Notes: generated by a model not told the origin, from the letters alone. A stretch of 61,762 nucleotides of DNA from JABSOG01 sp041583135 (GCA_041583135.1 JBFHGJ010000023.1:1-61762), one strand, 5' to 3'; positions 33,423-42,658 are shown, numbered from the stretch's first letter. Translations and numbers: made by a program.

Positions 33423-36044
33423 TTGACCTTACAAAATGAAGCGTTAAGTTTAAAACAGCAGCAAAAGCTGACTCGCAAAGTGAGCCGGTTGGAAGAATTG
33501 CTTGCAGGTTATAAACATGCCAAATCGGTGCAATACGCTTTGTTGCAACTCTCTGAGTTGGCCAGTTCAGTGACCGACATGTCGGTATTCTATGGCGCCA
33601 TGCACGGCGTTATTGGCCAACTGCTCAATGCCCGCAATTTCTATGTCGTATTAGTCGATAGCCACACCCGTCAATTTTCTCCCGTTTATTTTTCCGATGA
33701 AGTCGATACCGCCACGGTTGCCGATTTAGATTCCAGCGCCTTTGAAAAAGGGGTTACCGGTTACGTTTTTCGCTCCGGCAAACCACTGTTGGTCAATCAA
33801 GACAGCTATGAAGAACTGGTTAGAAACGGTGTACTTGAAGCCCATGGTATTCCTGCTGCGCAGTGGATGGGAGTGCCGCTCATTCGTGGTCGTAAGCCGA
33901 TTGGCGTGGTGGCGATCCAAAGTTATGAAAACGCCGCCTATAACGACAACGACAAAGAGCTACTCGAATTTATGTCACTGCACTTGGTTACCGCAATCGA
34001 CCGCGTGCAGCAGCGTGAACTGCTTGAGCAAAGCGTTAAAGACAGAACCCGCGAGTTAAGCCAGCTCAACCTCGATCTGCAACAAGAGATAAAAGAGCGC
34101 CAACGCGCCGAGCAATTGCAGGCGGCGCTGTTTAAAATTTCACAGATCACCGCCACCGCAGGTGCCATGGAGGAGTTCTACCGCGCCATTCATCAGGTGT
34201 TGCAAACCCTGATATATGCAGAAAACTGTTACATTGCGCTGCTCAGCGATGACAGAAAAGAGTTGAGCTTTCCATTTTATGCCGATGCCAAGCGCAAACA
34301 GGCTAAGCCGCGTAAACTCGGCAGAGGCTTGACCGAGTACGTTATTCAAAAAGGCCAAGCTTGCCTGATAGACCGCGAGCAGGCCGATATCATGGTTGAG
34401 CAGGGCATTATTTGTCGTCGTCAAGGTGATAAAAACCGTTCTTATTTATCCAGCTCTTGGCTTGGCGCGCCGCTGATCATCAACGATGAAGTGATTGGGG
34501 TGGTGACCGCGCAAGCCTATGACGACACCCATGCCTATAGCCATCGTGATTTAGATGTATTGTGCTTTGTCTCACATCACTTGGCGGTAGCGATTCACCG
34601 TAAGCTGGCCAGTGACCAGTTGCGTAAAAGCCATGATGAGCTTGAGAGCAAGGTAATGACTCGCACTCAAGAGCTGCGCCAGTCAAACCTGTTTTTAAAA
34701 TTGCAGATTGAAGAACGTAAAAAGGCCGAAGAAAAGCTCTACTTTGAGGCCAATCACGATGCGTTGACCGGTCTGCCCAATCGCAAAATGCTTTCCCAGC
34801 GATTGGCTCAGGCGATAGCCCATAAGAAACGCCACCAAGAGCACTTGTTTGCGGTGCTGTTTATCGACTTAGACCGCTTTAAGATCATCAACGACACCAT
34901 GGGACACCATGTCGGCGATCAGTTTTTGATTGAAGTGAGTTTGCGCATTGCCGGTTGCATTCGTGACAACGATATTCTCGCCCGTTTAGGTGGTGATGAG
35001 TTTGTGATTTTGCTCGATATGATATCGTCAGTTGACGATGCCGAAGAAATTGCCCAGCGTATTATTGCCTCGGTTGGCAAACCGTTTTTGATCAATAGCC
35101 AAGAAATTTACTCAGGTGCCAGTGTCGGTATTGCTCAGTGTACAGAAGCTTATCACAGTGCCGATGACCTGCTGCGCGACGCCGATGCCGCCATGTATCA
35201 AGCCAAAGGCATGGGCCGTGGCCGCTTTATTGTGTTTGACGAGACCATGCATCAACGTTTGATTGATGATATGAATATCGACCAAGCACTGCACCGTGCG
35301 GTCAACGAAAAACAACTGTTTGCCCGTTATAGCGCCCTTAACCATTCGCAAAATGCCGAACTGGTGGGTTTTGATGTGTCATGCCGTTGGCACAACGAGC
35401 AGATAGGCGAGATTGGTCAAAACGAATTTGCCGAGCTGGCCGAAAGCAATGGCCTTGTCAGCCAAATAGACCTATTGATGCTTGAACAGGTGGTTGAAGC
35501 GATGCAAGCGAGCGGTCCAATTGCCGATGCGTCAATCATCACCGTGCCATTATCGGCTTGTCATTTATCGCAAGGCAAATCATTGCAACAGCTGCTTGAT
35601 TTGGTTAAAGCGGCCAATATCGACGCCAGTAAACTGTGCTTTGTGTTTAGCGAGCAAAGCCTGCTTAAACAAGCCCAAGGCTCGTCAAAGGCCACAGGTC
35701 TTAAGCGCATTCGCAGCGCAGGCATTGCCGTTGCCATCGCCGGGTTTGGCTCAGGGGTTTCATCATTGGGCCTGTTGACCCAAAACAACATCGACTATGT
35801 TAAAGTCGATAGCGCCTTTACCCGCACTTTAGAGAAAAACCGCAACAACCAGACCTTGCTAGAAACCCTAGTGACCTTGAGTTTGTCGTTTAACTTCAAA
35901 ATCATCCTCGATGGCGTTGACTCCATCGCTCTACAGGCCGTTGCTGTAGACCACCAAGTCGATATCGTTCAAGGCAAAGCCTTCGATTACACCATCGACC
36001 AACCAATTCCTAAGGCCGATAACCTCGTCCATTTGTTTGCTTGA
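33423..36044 (+). CDS. GAF-GAF-GGDEF protein with degenerate EAL domain
   Basis: About 873 residues. Two GAF domains (about 30-190 and 230-390, each with a SWLGAPLI or WMGVPLI core) are joined by coiled coils. A GGDEF domain (about 430-600) keeps the motif LARLGGDEFVILL and an RxxD inhibitory site five residues before it (RDND). The C-terminal EAL-like domain is degenerate: EAL reads DVS (GFDVSCRWH), the DDFGTG loop reads IAGFGSG and the AEGVE region LDGVD. It should be a diguanylate cyclase with a non-catalytic EAL part. No ATG is available near the start; the TTG at 33423 has AGGTG 8 bases upstream, and a TTG at 33399 is possible. The gene tail is duplicated downstream. Confidence 0.85.
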   Translation: MTLQNEALSLKQQQKLTRKVSRLEELLAGYKHAKSVQYALLQLSELASSVTDMSVFYGAMHGVIGQLLNARNFYVVLVDSHTRQFSPVYFSDEVDTATVADLDSSAFEKGVTGYVFRSGKPLLVNQDSYEELVRNGVLEAHGIPAAQWMGVPLIRGRKPIGVVAIQSYENAAYNDNDKELLEFMSLHLVTAIDRVQQRELLEQSVKDRTRELSQLNLDLQQEIKERQRAEQLQAALFKISQITATAGAMEEFYRAIHQVLQTLIYAENCYIALLSDDRKELSFPFYADAKRKQAKPRKLGRGLTEYVIQKGQACLIDREQADIMVEQGIICRRQGDKNRSYLSSSWLGAPLIINDEVIGVVTAQAYDDTHAYSHRDLDVLCFVSHHLAVAIHRKLASDQLRKSHDELESKVMTRTQELRQSNLFLKLQIEERKKAEEKLYFEANHDALTGLPNRKMLSQRLAQAIAHKKRHQEHLFAVLFIDLDRFKIINDTMGHHVGDQFLIEVSLRIAGCIRDNDILARLGGDEFVILLDMISSVDDAEEIAQRIIASVGKPFLINSQEIYSGASVGIAQCTEAYHSADDLLRDADAAMYQAKGMGRGRFIVFDETMHQRLIDDMNIDQALHRAVNEKQLFARYSALNHSQNAELVGFDVSCRWHNEQIGEIGQNEFAELAESNGLVSQIDLLMLEQVVEAMQASGPIADASIITVPLSACHLSQGKSLQQLLDLVKAANIDASKLCFVFSEQSLLKQAQGSSKATGLKRIRSAGIAVAIAGFGSGVSSLGLLTQNNIDYVKVDSAFTRTLEKNRNNQTLLETLVTLSLSFNFKIILDGVDSIALQAVAVDHQVDIVQGKAFDYTIDQPIPKADNLVHLFA

Positions 36045-36094
36045 TTGTGTTGGGCGTTCGTGCCGAACAACCAACCTATAAATTGGCATATACC
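35999..36094. repeat. direct repeat copy 1 (includes 3' end of GGDEF gene)
   Basis: This 96-bp unit contains the last 14 codons and stop of the GGDEF gene and the 50 bases after it. Copy 2 begins 108 bp downstream with about 9 mismatches in 96 and no gaps. Confidence 0.85.
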
Positions 36095-36106
36095 ATTGGC
36101 CGTAAA

Positions 36107-36202
36107 CCAAACAATTCCACAAACCGATAACCTCGTCGATTTATTTGCGTGATTGTGTTGGGCGTTCGTGCCGAACAACCAACCTATAAGTTGGCATATA
36201 CC
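36107..36202. repeat. direct repeat copy 2 with a conserved second gene tail
   Basis: Gapless with copy 1. In the matching frame it still encodes an EAL-type C-terminus TIPQTDNLVDLFA and a stop, against PIPKADNLVHLFA in copy 1, and several differences are synonymous. This suggests that the two copies were both once real gene ends. It carries the left arm of a large inverted repeat. Confidence 0.8.
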
Positions 36203-36286
36203 CTCGGCATATACCATTGGCACATATCATAGGTTGGTTGTTGCGAAGCAACGCCCAACATCGGTTACAAGCCCAACATCGGTTAC
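36156..36286. repeat. large inverted repeat and tandem 16-mer at the GGDEF/rep junction
   Basis: TGTTGGGCGTT (36156-36166) and AACAACCAACCTAT (36174-36187) pair with ATAGGTTGGTTGTT (36229-36242) and AACGCCCAACA (36250-36260). A 16-base unit GCCCAACATCGGTTAC then occurs at 36253-36268 and 36271-36286; the rep stop codon lies in the second unit. The structure could terminate transcription from both sides. Confidence 0.7.
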
Positions 36287-38304
36287 GACTTTTTCGCCGC
36301 CAACATCGCTCTTAAACCGGCGACGCCTTTGGCGCCCATTTCTTGTTTTTGTTCGCGGGTTTTAATCTGTCTGCGGGTTTCCCACTCTAGGTCGTCTTGT
36401 GGCAGCTCGTATAAAAACCGTGAAGGCTCTGGCGTGATGGTTTCGCCGTATTGGCGGCGCTCACGGCAAAGGGTGAAGGTGAGCTCCTGTTGCGCTCTGG
36501 TAATGCCTACATAGGCAAGGCGACGCTCTTCTTCGACCATATCTTCGTCAATGCTGACCTGATGGGGCAGGTAGCCTTCTTCCATACCTACCATGTAGAC
36601 GTAAGGAAACTCCAAGCCTTTGGATGAATGTAAGGTCATCAGCTGCACTTGGTCGGCGTCGTCTTCTTCTTCGTTGCGCTCCATCATGTCTCGTAAGGTC
36701 AATTTGCCGACCACCTCTTGCAAGGTCATCGGGTCGTTGTCTTCGTCACCTTCGAGCATTTCGGTGATCCACTTAAACAGCTGGCTGACGTTTTTCATCC
36801 GCATTTCTGCCGCTTTGGGGCTGGCAGAGGTGTCATAAAGATAGTCTTCGTAATTCATTTCGCGAATAAAGTCGCGAATGGCGGCAACCGAGTCGCCACG
36901 GTTGATGTTGTCTTCGGTCTCGACTATCCAGCGACCAAAATGTTGCACATTGGCAAGGCCACGACCGGATAGGTGCGCGGCTAAGCCTTGTTCTAGGGAA
37001 GCTTCAAACATGCTGATCTGCAAGTCGTTGGCAAAGTTGCCGACCTTTTCTAAGGTTGCCGGGCCGATTTCGCGCTTTGGCACGTTGACGATGCGCAAAT
37101 AGGCATTGTCGTCATCCGGGTTTACCAGCAGGCGCAAGTAAGCCATGATGTCTTTGATCTCTGAACGCGAGAAGAACGATTGGCCGCCGCTGATCTTATA
37201 AGGGATACGGTTCATCATCAGCGATTTTTCAAACACCCTCGACTGAAAGTTGCCGCGATAGAGTATGGCGTAATCTTTATAGTCTGTGCGGTTTTGGAAG
37301 CGGTGCGAGATTATCTCGGCGGTCACTCTTTCGGCTTCGTTTTCTTCGTCTTTGGTAAACAGCACTTTTAATGGCGGGCCATAGGCCAACTCACTAAAGA
37401 GTGATTTGTCATAAACGTGGGGGTTGTTGGCAATGAGAATATTGGCCGATTTCAAAATGCGCTGGCTAGAGCGATAGTTTTGCTCAAGTTTGATCAGCCT
37501 GAGGCTCGGAAAGTCTTCTTTAAGCAACACAAGGTTCTGCGGCCTAGCCCCACGCCATGAGTAAATCGATTGGTCATCATCACCAACCACGGTAAATCGG
37601 GCGCGCATGCCCACTAACAGTTTAACCAGCAGATATTGGCTGGTATTGGTGTCTTGGTATTCGTCTACCAGCATGTAGCGAATGCGGTTTTGCCAGCGCT
37701 CACGCACCTGCTCATTGCTTTGTAACAGCAAGGTTGGTACCAGTATCAAGTCGTCGAAGTCAAAGGCGTTGTAGGCCCTTAGGTTGCGCTGATAGGTATC
37801 ATAAAAATGGGCAAACTGGCGTTCTTGTGGCGTTTTAGCGTGTTTGGCCGCCACCTCTGGCAGCATCAGGTCGTTTTTCCAGTTGGAAATGGCGTTTTTT
37901 AATGAGTTGATGAGATCTTTATCACCTTCAAATTCGTTGATGGTGAGTTCTTTGAGCAGAGCATTGGTGTCTTGGTCGTCAAACAATGAAAAATTCGGCT
38001 TGTAACCGAGGGTTTTGATCTCTTTTTTAATGATGTTCAGACCCAAGGTATGAAAGGTCGATACCATTAAGCCCCGCGCCTCTTGCTTACCTAGGGTTTG
38101 GCTGACACGCTCTTTCATTTCTTTGGCAGCTTTGTTGGTAAAGGTGACCGCAACGATGTTACGCGCCTTGTATTCGCACTTTTGCACTAGGTAGGCTATT
38201 TTGTTGGTGATCACGCGGGTTTTGCCGCTACCGGCACCGGCCAGCACCAAACAGGGACCTGAAATATAATGTACGGCGTCGTGTTGTCCGGGATTGAGTT
38301 TCAT
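36283..38304 (-). CDS. rep: ATP-dependent DNA helicase Rep
   Basis: A 673-residue UvrD/Rep superfamily 1A helicase: Walker A AGAGSGKT, motif II LVDEYQDT, motif III VGDDDQSIYSWRGA, motif IV YRSSQRIL, and LMTLHSSKGLEFPYV with a C-terminal VGITRAQQELTFT. It moves 3' to 5' and clears proteins ahead of replication forks. The N-terminus LNPGQHDAVHYISGP and the length match Rep rather than UvrD. The stop lies in a short tandem repeat. Convergent with the GGDEF gene and divergent from ubiK. Confidence 0.95.
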   Translation of the reverse strand: MKLNPGQHDAVHYISGPCLVLAGAGSGKTRVITNKIAYLVQKCEYKARNIVAVTFTNKAAKEMKERVSQTLGKQEARGLMVSTFHTLGLNIIKKEIKTLGYKPNFSLFDDQDTNALLKELTINEFEGDKDLINSLKNAISNWKNDLMLPEVAAKHAKTPQERQFAHFYDTYQRNLRAYNAFDFDDLILVPTLLLQSNEQVRERWQNRIRYMLVDEYQDTNTSQYLLVKLLVGMRARFTVVGDDDQSIYSWRGARPQNLVLLKEDFPSLRLIKLEQNYRSSQRILKSANILIANNPHVYDKSLFSELAYGPPLKVLFTKDEENEAERVTAEIISHRFQNRTDYKDYAILYRGNFQSRVFEKSLMMNRIPYKISGGQSFFSRSEIKDIMAYLRLLVNPDDDNAYLRIVNVPKREIGPATLEKVGNFANDLQISMFEASLEQGLAAHLSGRGLANVQHFGRWIVETEDNINRGDSVAAIRDFIREMNYEDYLYDTSASPKAAEMRMKNVSQLFKWITEMLEGDEDNDPMTLQEVVGKLTLRDMMERNEEEDDADQVQLMTLHSSKGLEFPYVYMVGMEEGYLPHQVSIDEDMVEEERRLAYVGITRAQQELTFTLCRERRQYGETITPEPSRFLYELPQDDLEWETRRQIKTREQKQEMGAKGVAGLRAMLAAKKS

Positions 38305-38424
38305 CTAAGGGAATATCAGCTACTAACGGAGGTGGAAAATAAAGTCGTCATTCTACCTCAACCCTGCGGCAAAATTTAGTTACAATGAACAATATTTTTT
38401 ATCGCATTGAATAAGGCGAATAGT

Positions 38425-38679
38425 ATGTTAAACCCGAAAAAACTTGAAGAGATCGCCAAACAGGTGGCGGAATCTGTGCCTCCGGGCATTAAAAACATCG
38501 CACAAGACATTGAAGATAAGACCAAGCAGGTGCTACAGCGCAAACTTGCCGATATGGATTTTGTCTCTCGCGAGGAGTTTGATGTTCAGACCCAAGTGCT
38601 GCAACGTACGCGGGCAAAACTTGAAGCATTGGAGCAAAAAATCGCTGAGCTAGAAGCGCAGCAAGCGCAAGACAAATAA
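38425..38679 (+). CDS. ubiK: ubiquinone-biosynthesis accessory factor UbiK (YqiC/BMFP family)
   Basis: An 84-residue helical protein: MLNPKKLEEIAKQVAESVPPG at the start and a C-terminal coiled coil with the family segment VSREEFDVQTQVLQRTR. UbiK works with UbiJ in the ubiquinone complex. The ATG at 38425 is chosen because AAGGCG lies upstream; a TTG at 38407 would add six residues. It is divergent from rep. Confidence 0.9.
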   Translation: MLNPKKLEEIAKQVAESVPPGIKNIAQDIEDKTKQVLQRKLADMDFVSREEFDVQTQVLQRTRAKLEALEQKIAELEAQQAQDK

Positions 38680-39431
38680 ACCGTCTTTGCGGTTTTAAGC
38701 GCCAGATAAAAAACGGCCTGTAATAAACATAATTTATTACAGGCTGTGGGGTTGCCTTAAAGAGGGTGAGACGTGATGATGGGGCACGAAACACTATTGA
38801 GGCTAATCTTTTGTTGCTTCACCTTAACTGCCGGTTCCAGAGCAGTAAACTGGTGACTTTACTCATACTGCGTCCGTTCTAGCTAGGCCCAACAAAGCCG
38901 TTCAAAAGTTCTGAGCGCTAGTTAAAACGTTTGTACTCGCAGGATATTTTTGACATTTGTCAGGCGCTATTTCAACTGTTTTGGCGATACTGATACAAAC
39001 TTAATACAAGTTTTCCTTAATTGTTTCAGGCGTATTTTATTTTTAACTCAAAACTAACTTACGTCGGTAAACCGCAAACAAAACAGCGGCTTTCAACGAA
39101 AAATCGCGGCATTATGCCGTAAACAGTTGATGTATCTGTATGGGTGAAATACAATGTCTGGCCGTTTGGTCAGCCAGTTTCAGATAACGGCTTTTATTTC
39201 TAATTTTGCTCAATAAGCAAAGTTTCACCGTGTTCAGTTGTCTTATACAAAGTGTTATATTGGCATTTTGTGCGGTGGCATAACTTTTTTACCGATGGTG
39301 CGACACAATGATGAGGTCGCCTTTTCAACATGTTGAAAGCTGAACGACTTTTCACTTGTTTAAACATAACGCTGTGCAAAAGCTCCTGACGGATTTTAGC
39401 TTTTGGCGTTCACCGGTTTGTAGTTACAGTG
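38680..39431. other. long non-coding region before the orphan response regulator
   Basis: No gene is visible in 752 bases. At 38716-38744 a 12-bp stem (GCCTGTAATAAA/TTTATTACAGGC) with a 5-base loop may terminate ubiK. At 39323-39338 there is a perfect 16-bp palindrome TTTCAACATGTTGAAA, an operator candidate. At 39377-39405 CAAAAGCT/AGCTTTTG form an 8-bp stem with a 13-base loop 27 bases before the next ATG. The region is AT-rich; a small RNA is possible, but I see no diagnostic structure. Confidence 0.5.
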
Positions 39432-40136
39432 ATGGATGAAGTTAAAACTCAAGTATTATTGATTGACGATGACATCATGATAGCCCAAATCTTAAGTGAG
39501 TATGTTACTCAGTTTGGATTTGCGCTTAAAGCTTGCCCCAGTCCTTCGGCTGGCTTGGCGCTATTGCGTCATGGCGGTTTTAAAGTGCTGTTGCTGGATA
39601 TCATGTTACCTGAGATCAGTGGCTTTGAGGTGTGTAAACAAGTCAGAGAAGTCAGTGATATCCCAATCATTATGTTGACCTCTAAAGGCGAAGTAAACGA
39701 TAAGGTGCTGGCCTTTGACTATGGCGCCGACGATTATTTGGCTAAACCATTTGAGCCTAGAGAGTTGGTAGCGCGAATGCAGCGCCTGCTTAAACGTCGT
39801 GCTCGGGCCAAAGATGGCCAGCTTGTGGTTGACGACAGTTCATTTAAAATCGACCGTGACAAGCGTCAGGTAGTGATCAACGAAAACGCCATCGATTTAA
39901 CCTCTATCGAGTTTGACATTTTGACCTTGTTGTCCAATGAGCCGGGCGTGGTATTTGACCGCAATCGTATATTGCAGCACGTCAAAGGACTTAACGACGA
40001 TGTAACGTTGCAAACCCGCGCTATTGATAACTCCATAAGCCGCTTAAGACGCAAGCTCAGTGAGCTTGGTGGCGCCTCAGGGCTTATTCGCACCGTTTGG
40101 GGTCAAGGATACAGCTTTACCGGTATCGCCGATTAA
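39432..40136 (+). CDS. orphan OmpR-family response regulator
   Basis: A 234-residue regulator: receiver with VLLIDDDIMIAQIL, phospho-acceptor in LLLDIMLPEISG and Lys in AKPFEPRE, then a winged-helix domain (LTSIEFDILTLLSNEPG; RAIDNSISRLRRKL). No histidine kinase is adjacent, so its partner is elsewhere. An ATG at 39432 is chosen; a GTG one codon earlier is possible. The 750-bp leader with a 16-bp palindrome suggests complex control. A patatin gene follows after 24 bases and may be co-transcribed. Confidence 0.86.
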   Translation: MDEVKTQVLLIDDDIMIAQILSEYVTQFGFALKACPSPSAGLALLRHGGFKVLLLDIMLPEISGFEVCKQVREVSDIPIIMLTSKGEVNDKVLAFDYGADDYLAKPFEPRELVARMQRLLKRRARAKDGQLVVDDSSFKIDRDKRQVVINENAIDLTSIEFDILTLLSNEPGVVFDRNRILQHVKGLNDDVTLQTRAIDNSISRLRRKLSELGGASGLIRTVWGQGYSFTGIAD

Positions 40137-40160
40137 ACCCGCCTAAATAGGTCAAATTGC

Positions 40161-41213
40161 ATGATTGACATATACGCAGGTCAAACTGCGCTCAATACTT
40201 TGCGTGAGCAAGGTTTTCATCGCCAGCTCTTTTCTACGTTTTTAGGCGCCAGTGGCGGGCCGAAATGGTTTTGTCTGTATGGCATGGATAGATACTGGTT
40301 TGGCGAGTTTTTTGACGACAAAACTCAGCCGCTGAACTTGCTTGGTTCCAGTGCCGGTGCCTTTCGCGCCGCCTGTTTTGCACAAAGCGACCCGGTTGCT
40401 GCGATTGACCGTTTGGCCAAGCACTACAGTGAAACTGTTTACTCCAAAAAAGCCAAACCGGCAGAGATCAGCCGCAAGGCGGTCGAATTGGTAGAGACGC
40501 TGTTTGGCGCCAACGGTAAAGCCGAGGTGGTTAACAATTCACACTTTAAGGCGCATTTTATTGTCGCCAGAGCTTTGGGACTGACTAGCTTTGACAATCA
40601 GTATCTGCAAGGGGCTGGGCTGATCAAGAGCTATCTGCGTAATAAAAAAGACCGTGGCTTGCTGAAAAAGCAATATCAGCGTTTTGTGTTTGCGCAATTG
40701 ACCAGCACGCTTAAGTTTCAAGACCCGGACAATATTCCCACCTTCAATGCTTCGCTTAGTGAACAGAACGTAGCGCAGGCGCTGTTGGCCTCTGGCTCTA
40801 TTCCAATGGTCATGAATGGCATTAAAAATATCCCTGGAGCGCCATTGGGCATGTACCGCGATGGTGGGATTATCGATTATCACTTTGATTTAGAGCTACA
40901 AGATGAGGGGCTGACCCTTTACCCACATTTTAACGCCGAACCCAAAGCAGGCTGGTTTGATAAAACTTCAAAGCGCGGTGTCAGACCGTCAAGTTATGAC
41001 AAAACCGTGCTTATTTGCCCATCAAAAGACTTTGTCGCCAGCTTGCCTTACGGCAAAATCCCCGACCGCAACGACTTTACCAAGCTTGCACCTGATGAGC
41101 GAATAAAATACTGGCAGACGGTGCTGGCGAAAACTCAGCAGTGCGCCGACCAATTGGCTGAATTTGTCGATAAGCAAAAAATTGAGTGGGTTAAGCCTTT
41201 TAGTGGGGCTTAA
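40161..41213 (+). CDS. patatin-like phospholipase
   Basis: A 350-residue patatin-family hydrolase. The oxyanion segment FLGASGGPKWF, the nucleophile GSSAG (LLGSSAGAF, Ser about 61) and the catalytic Asp in YRDGGIIDYH form the Ser-Asp dyad. No signal peptide or membrane helix, so cytosolic. It should release fatty acids from phospholipids. Its position 24 bp after the orphan regulator suggests a shared transcript. AGGTC lies before the ATG. Confidence 0.85.
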   Translation: MIDIYAGQTALNTLREQGFHRQLFSTFLGASGGPKWFCLYGMDRYWFGEFFDDKTQPLNLLGSSAGAFRAACFAQSDPVAAIDRLAKHYSETVYSKKAKPAEISRKAVELVETLFGANGKAEVVNNSHFKAHFIVARALGLTSFDNQYLQGAGLIKSYLRNKKDRGLLKKQYQRFVFAQLTSTLKFQDPDNIPTFNASLSEQNVAQALLASGSIPMVMNGIKNIPGAPLGMYRDGGIIDYHFDLELQDEGLTLYPHFNAEPKAGWFDKTSKRGVRPSSYDKTVLICPSKDFVASLPYGKIPDRNDFTKLAPDERIKYWQTVLAKTQQCADQLAEFVDKQKIEWVKPFSGA

Positions 41214-41232
41214 ATGGGACACAGATGGCTAT

Positions 41233-42300
41233 CTATTGATGTTCCGCTCTATATTGCGAAGGGGCGACACCGAACTGGCTTTTAAAGGTGCGAGAGAAGT
41301 GGGCGGGGCTTTCAAAACCTACCGCATAGGCAACCTGTGATATCGACATGGGTGATTCAACCAGCTTTTTTGCTGCTTGCTCTAGGCGGTAGCCAGCTAT
41401 CACTTTCACCGGAGATTGTCCGGTCTGCTGCTTGACCTTACGTAGCAAGTGACGACGGCTCATGGATAGCTCATAAGCCAGTTCATCGACGCCAAATTGA
41501 CTGTCGCCATGGTTTTTGGCAATGGCTGCAAAGGTGCGCTGCATAAAATCATCGGCAATTTCCTGCAGCGCTTGCTGCTCTTGGGTTTGGCTATAACCCC
41601 ATTGTTTCTGTTTATCGCAGGTTTCAAGCAGGTTATTGATCTTCAGTTGCAGCTCTTGGGAGTAAAATGGCTTGGTAAGGTAGTCGGTGGCACCGCACTG
41701 AAGCCCTTTGAGGCGTTCTTGTTGCTCACTTTGACCGCTTAACAGCACGATAGGTATATGGGTGAGCGCTTGGTTTTGTTTGATATTCTTACACAGTGAC
41801 AGTCCATCCATCTTCGGCATGGAGACGTCAGAGATGATCAAGCTCGGTGTGTGTTGTTCGATGATGGCGAGCGCAGCTTCACCATCTGATGCAGTATATA
41901 CTTGATATTGCTCAACAAAGTGCTCCGCAATATGTTCACGCAAATCGCGGTCGTCTTCGACCACTAAAATAGATTTTTGGCCATTGGCTAAAGCGCCTAT
42001 CGCTGCGCTTTCAACTGGCGTTTGTGGCTTAACGGTTTGACCTTCTCCCGTAGTGGGATTGTGACTTCTTAACTGCATATTGCGACAAACCAGTTTGGCA
42101 AACATCAAGGTTGCGGCTATGGAGATTGCAAAGAGAACAAATAGGCTGATGTTGTGCGGCGGGCTGGATATTGGCGAGGCAAAGGCGGCAAAAGGGGATA
42201 GCGCGAGGTAAGTGAGTGTTAGCAACAGTAAGTTAAACAGTGCCATGGCAACAGAGCTGAGGATCACATTAATTGGGACCCTCGACACTGATTTTTTCAT
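41233..42300 (-). CDS. membrane-anchored response regulator with AraC-type output
   Basis: About 355 residues. Two N-terminal membrane helices (residues about 10-40 and 52-72) come before a receiver domain (ILVVEDDRDLREHI; phospho-acceptor in LIISDVSMPKMDG; Lys in TKPFYSQEL) and an AraC-type HTH (LSMSRRHLLRKVKQQTGQSP; ISQVAYAVGFESPAHFSRTF). This is the C-terminal half of a hybrid two-component system with its own membrane anchor instead of kinase and sensor parts. ATG 42300 preferred; another start at 42315. It is 31 bp downstream of the small secreted protein gene on the same strand. Confidence 0.8.
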   Translation of the reverse strand: MKKSVSRVPINVILSSVAMALFNLLLLTLTYLALSPFAAFASPISSPPHNISLFVLFAISIAATLMFAKLVCRNMQLRSHNPTTGEGQTVKPQTPVESAAIGALANGQKSILVVEDDRDLREHIAEHFVEQYQVYTASDGEAALAIIEQHTPSLIISDVSMPKMDGLSLCKNIKQNQALTHIPIVLLSGQSEQQERLKGLQCGATDYLTKPFYSQELQLKINNLLETCDKQKQWGYSQTQEQQALQEIADDFMQRTFAAIAKNHGDSQFGVDELAYELSMSRRHLLRKVKQQTGQSPVKVIAGYRLEQAAKKLVESPMSISQVAYAVGFESPAHFSRTFKSQFGVAPSQYRAEHQ

Positions 42301-42331
42301 TGCTATCCCCTGCAAAACGTTTGGTTGGTAC

Positions 42332-42658
42332 TTATAAAATCATACCGCCAATCGCTTTGCACTGCTCCTTGGTGACCAACGTTAGGCCCGACTTAATGAT
42401 TGGCAACGGCTCCCCATCGCCTTCCAATCTGCCGCCGCAAGCGGTTGGATGGGCTTGGCAATCGAGGTTTTCTTCAGCCGAAGCCATATCTCCACTTGGC
42501 TCAGTTTGAGTCAGCTGCACAGCGCAAGCAACCAACTCAACTTTTTTTCCGTATAAAGTTGAAGTGTCAAGGCTTGCCGCGCTTAACTGGCTTGAGCATC
42601 CAAGCAATAGCGCAATACCCAATAGTTTCTTTGAATTTTGAAGACTTTTTACTTTCAT
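42332..42658 (-). CDS. small secreted Cys-containing protein, function unknown
   Basis: A 108-residue protein from the ATG at 42658 (AAGGG upstream), with a signal peptide (KKLLGIALLLGCSSQLSAA). The mature part has four or five Cys (VACAV, LDCQAHPTACGG, KEQCKAIGG), likely forming disulfides in the periplasm. I do not recognise a family. It precedes the membrane-anchored AraC-type regulator on the same strand and is divergent from the large hybrid system, so a signalling link is possible. Confidence 0.6.
   Translation of the reverse strand: MKVKSLQNSKKLLGIALLLGCSSQLSAASLDTSTLYGKKVELVACAVQLTQTEPSGDMASAEENLDCQAHPTACGGRLEGDGEPLPIIKSGLTLVTKEQCKAIGGMIL

Noticed and set aside
38885..38935. AACAAAGCCGTTCA string resembling the left end of an integron repeat
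   Set aside because: There is no matching right-hand core box and no cassette-like gene.
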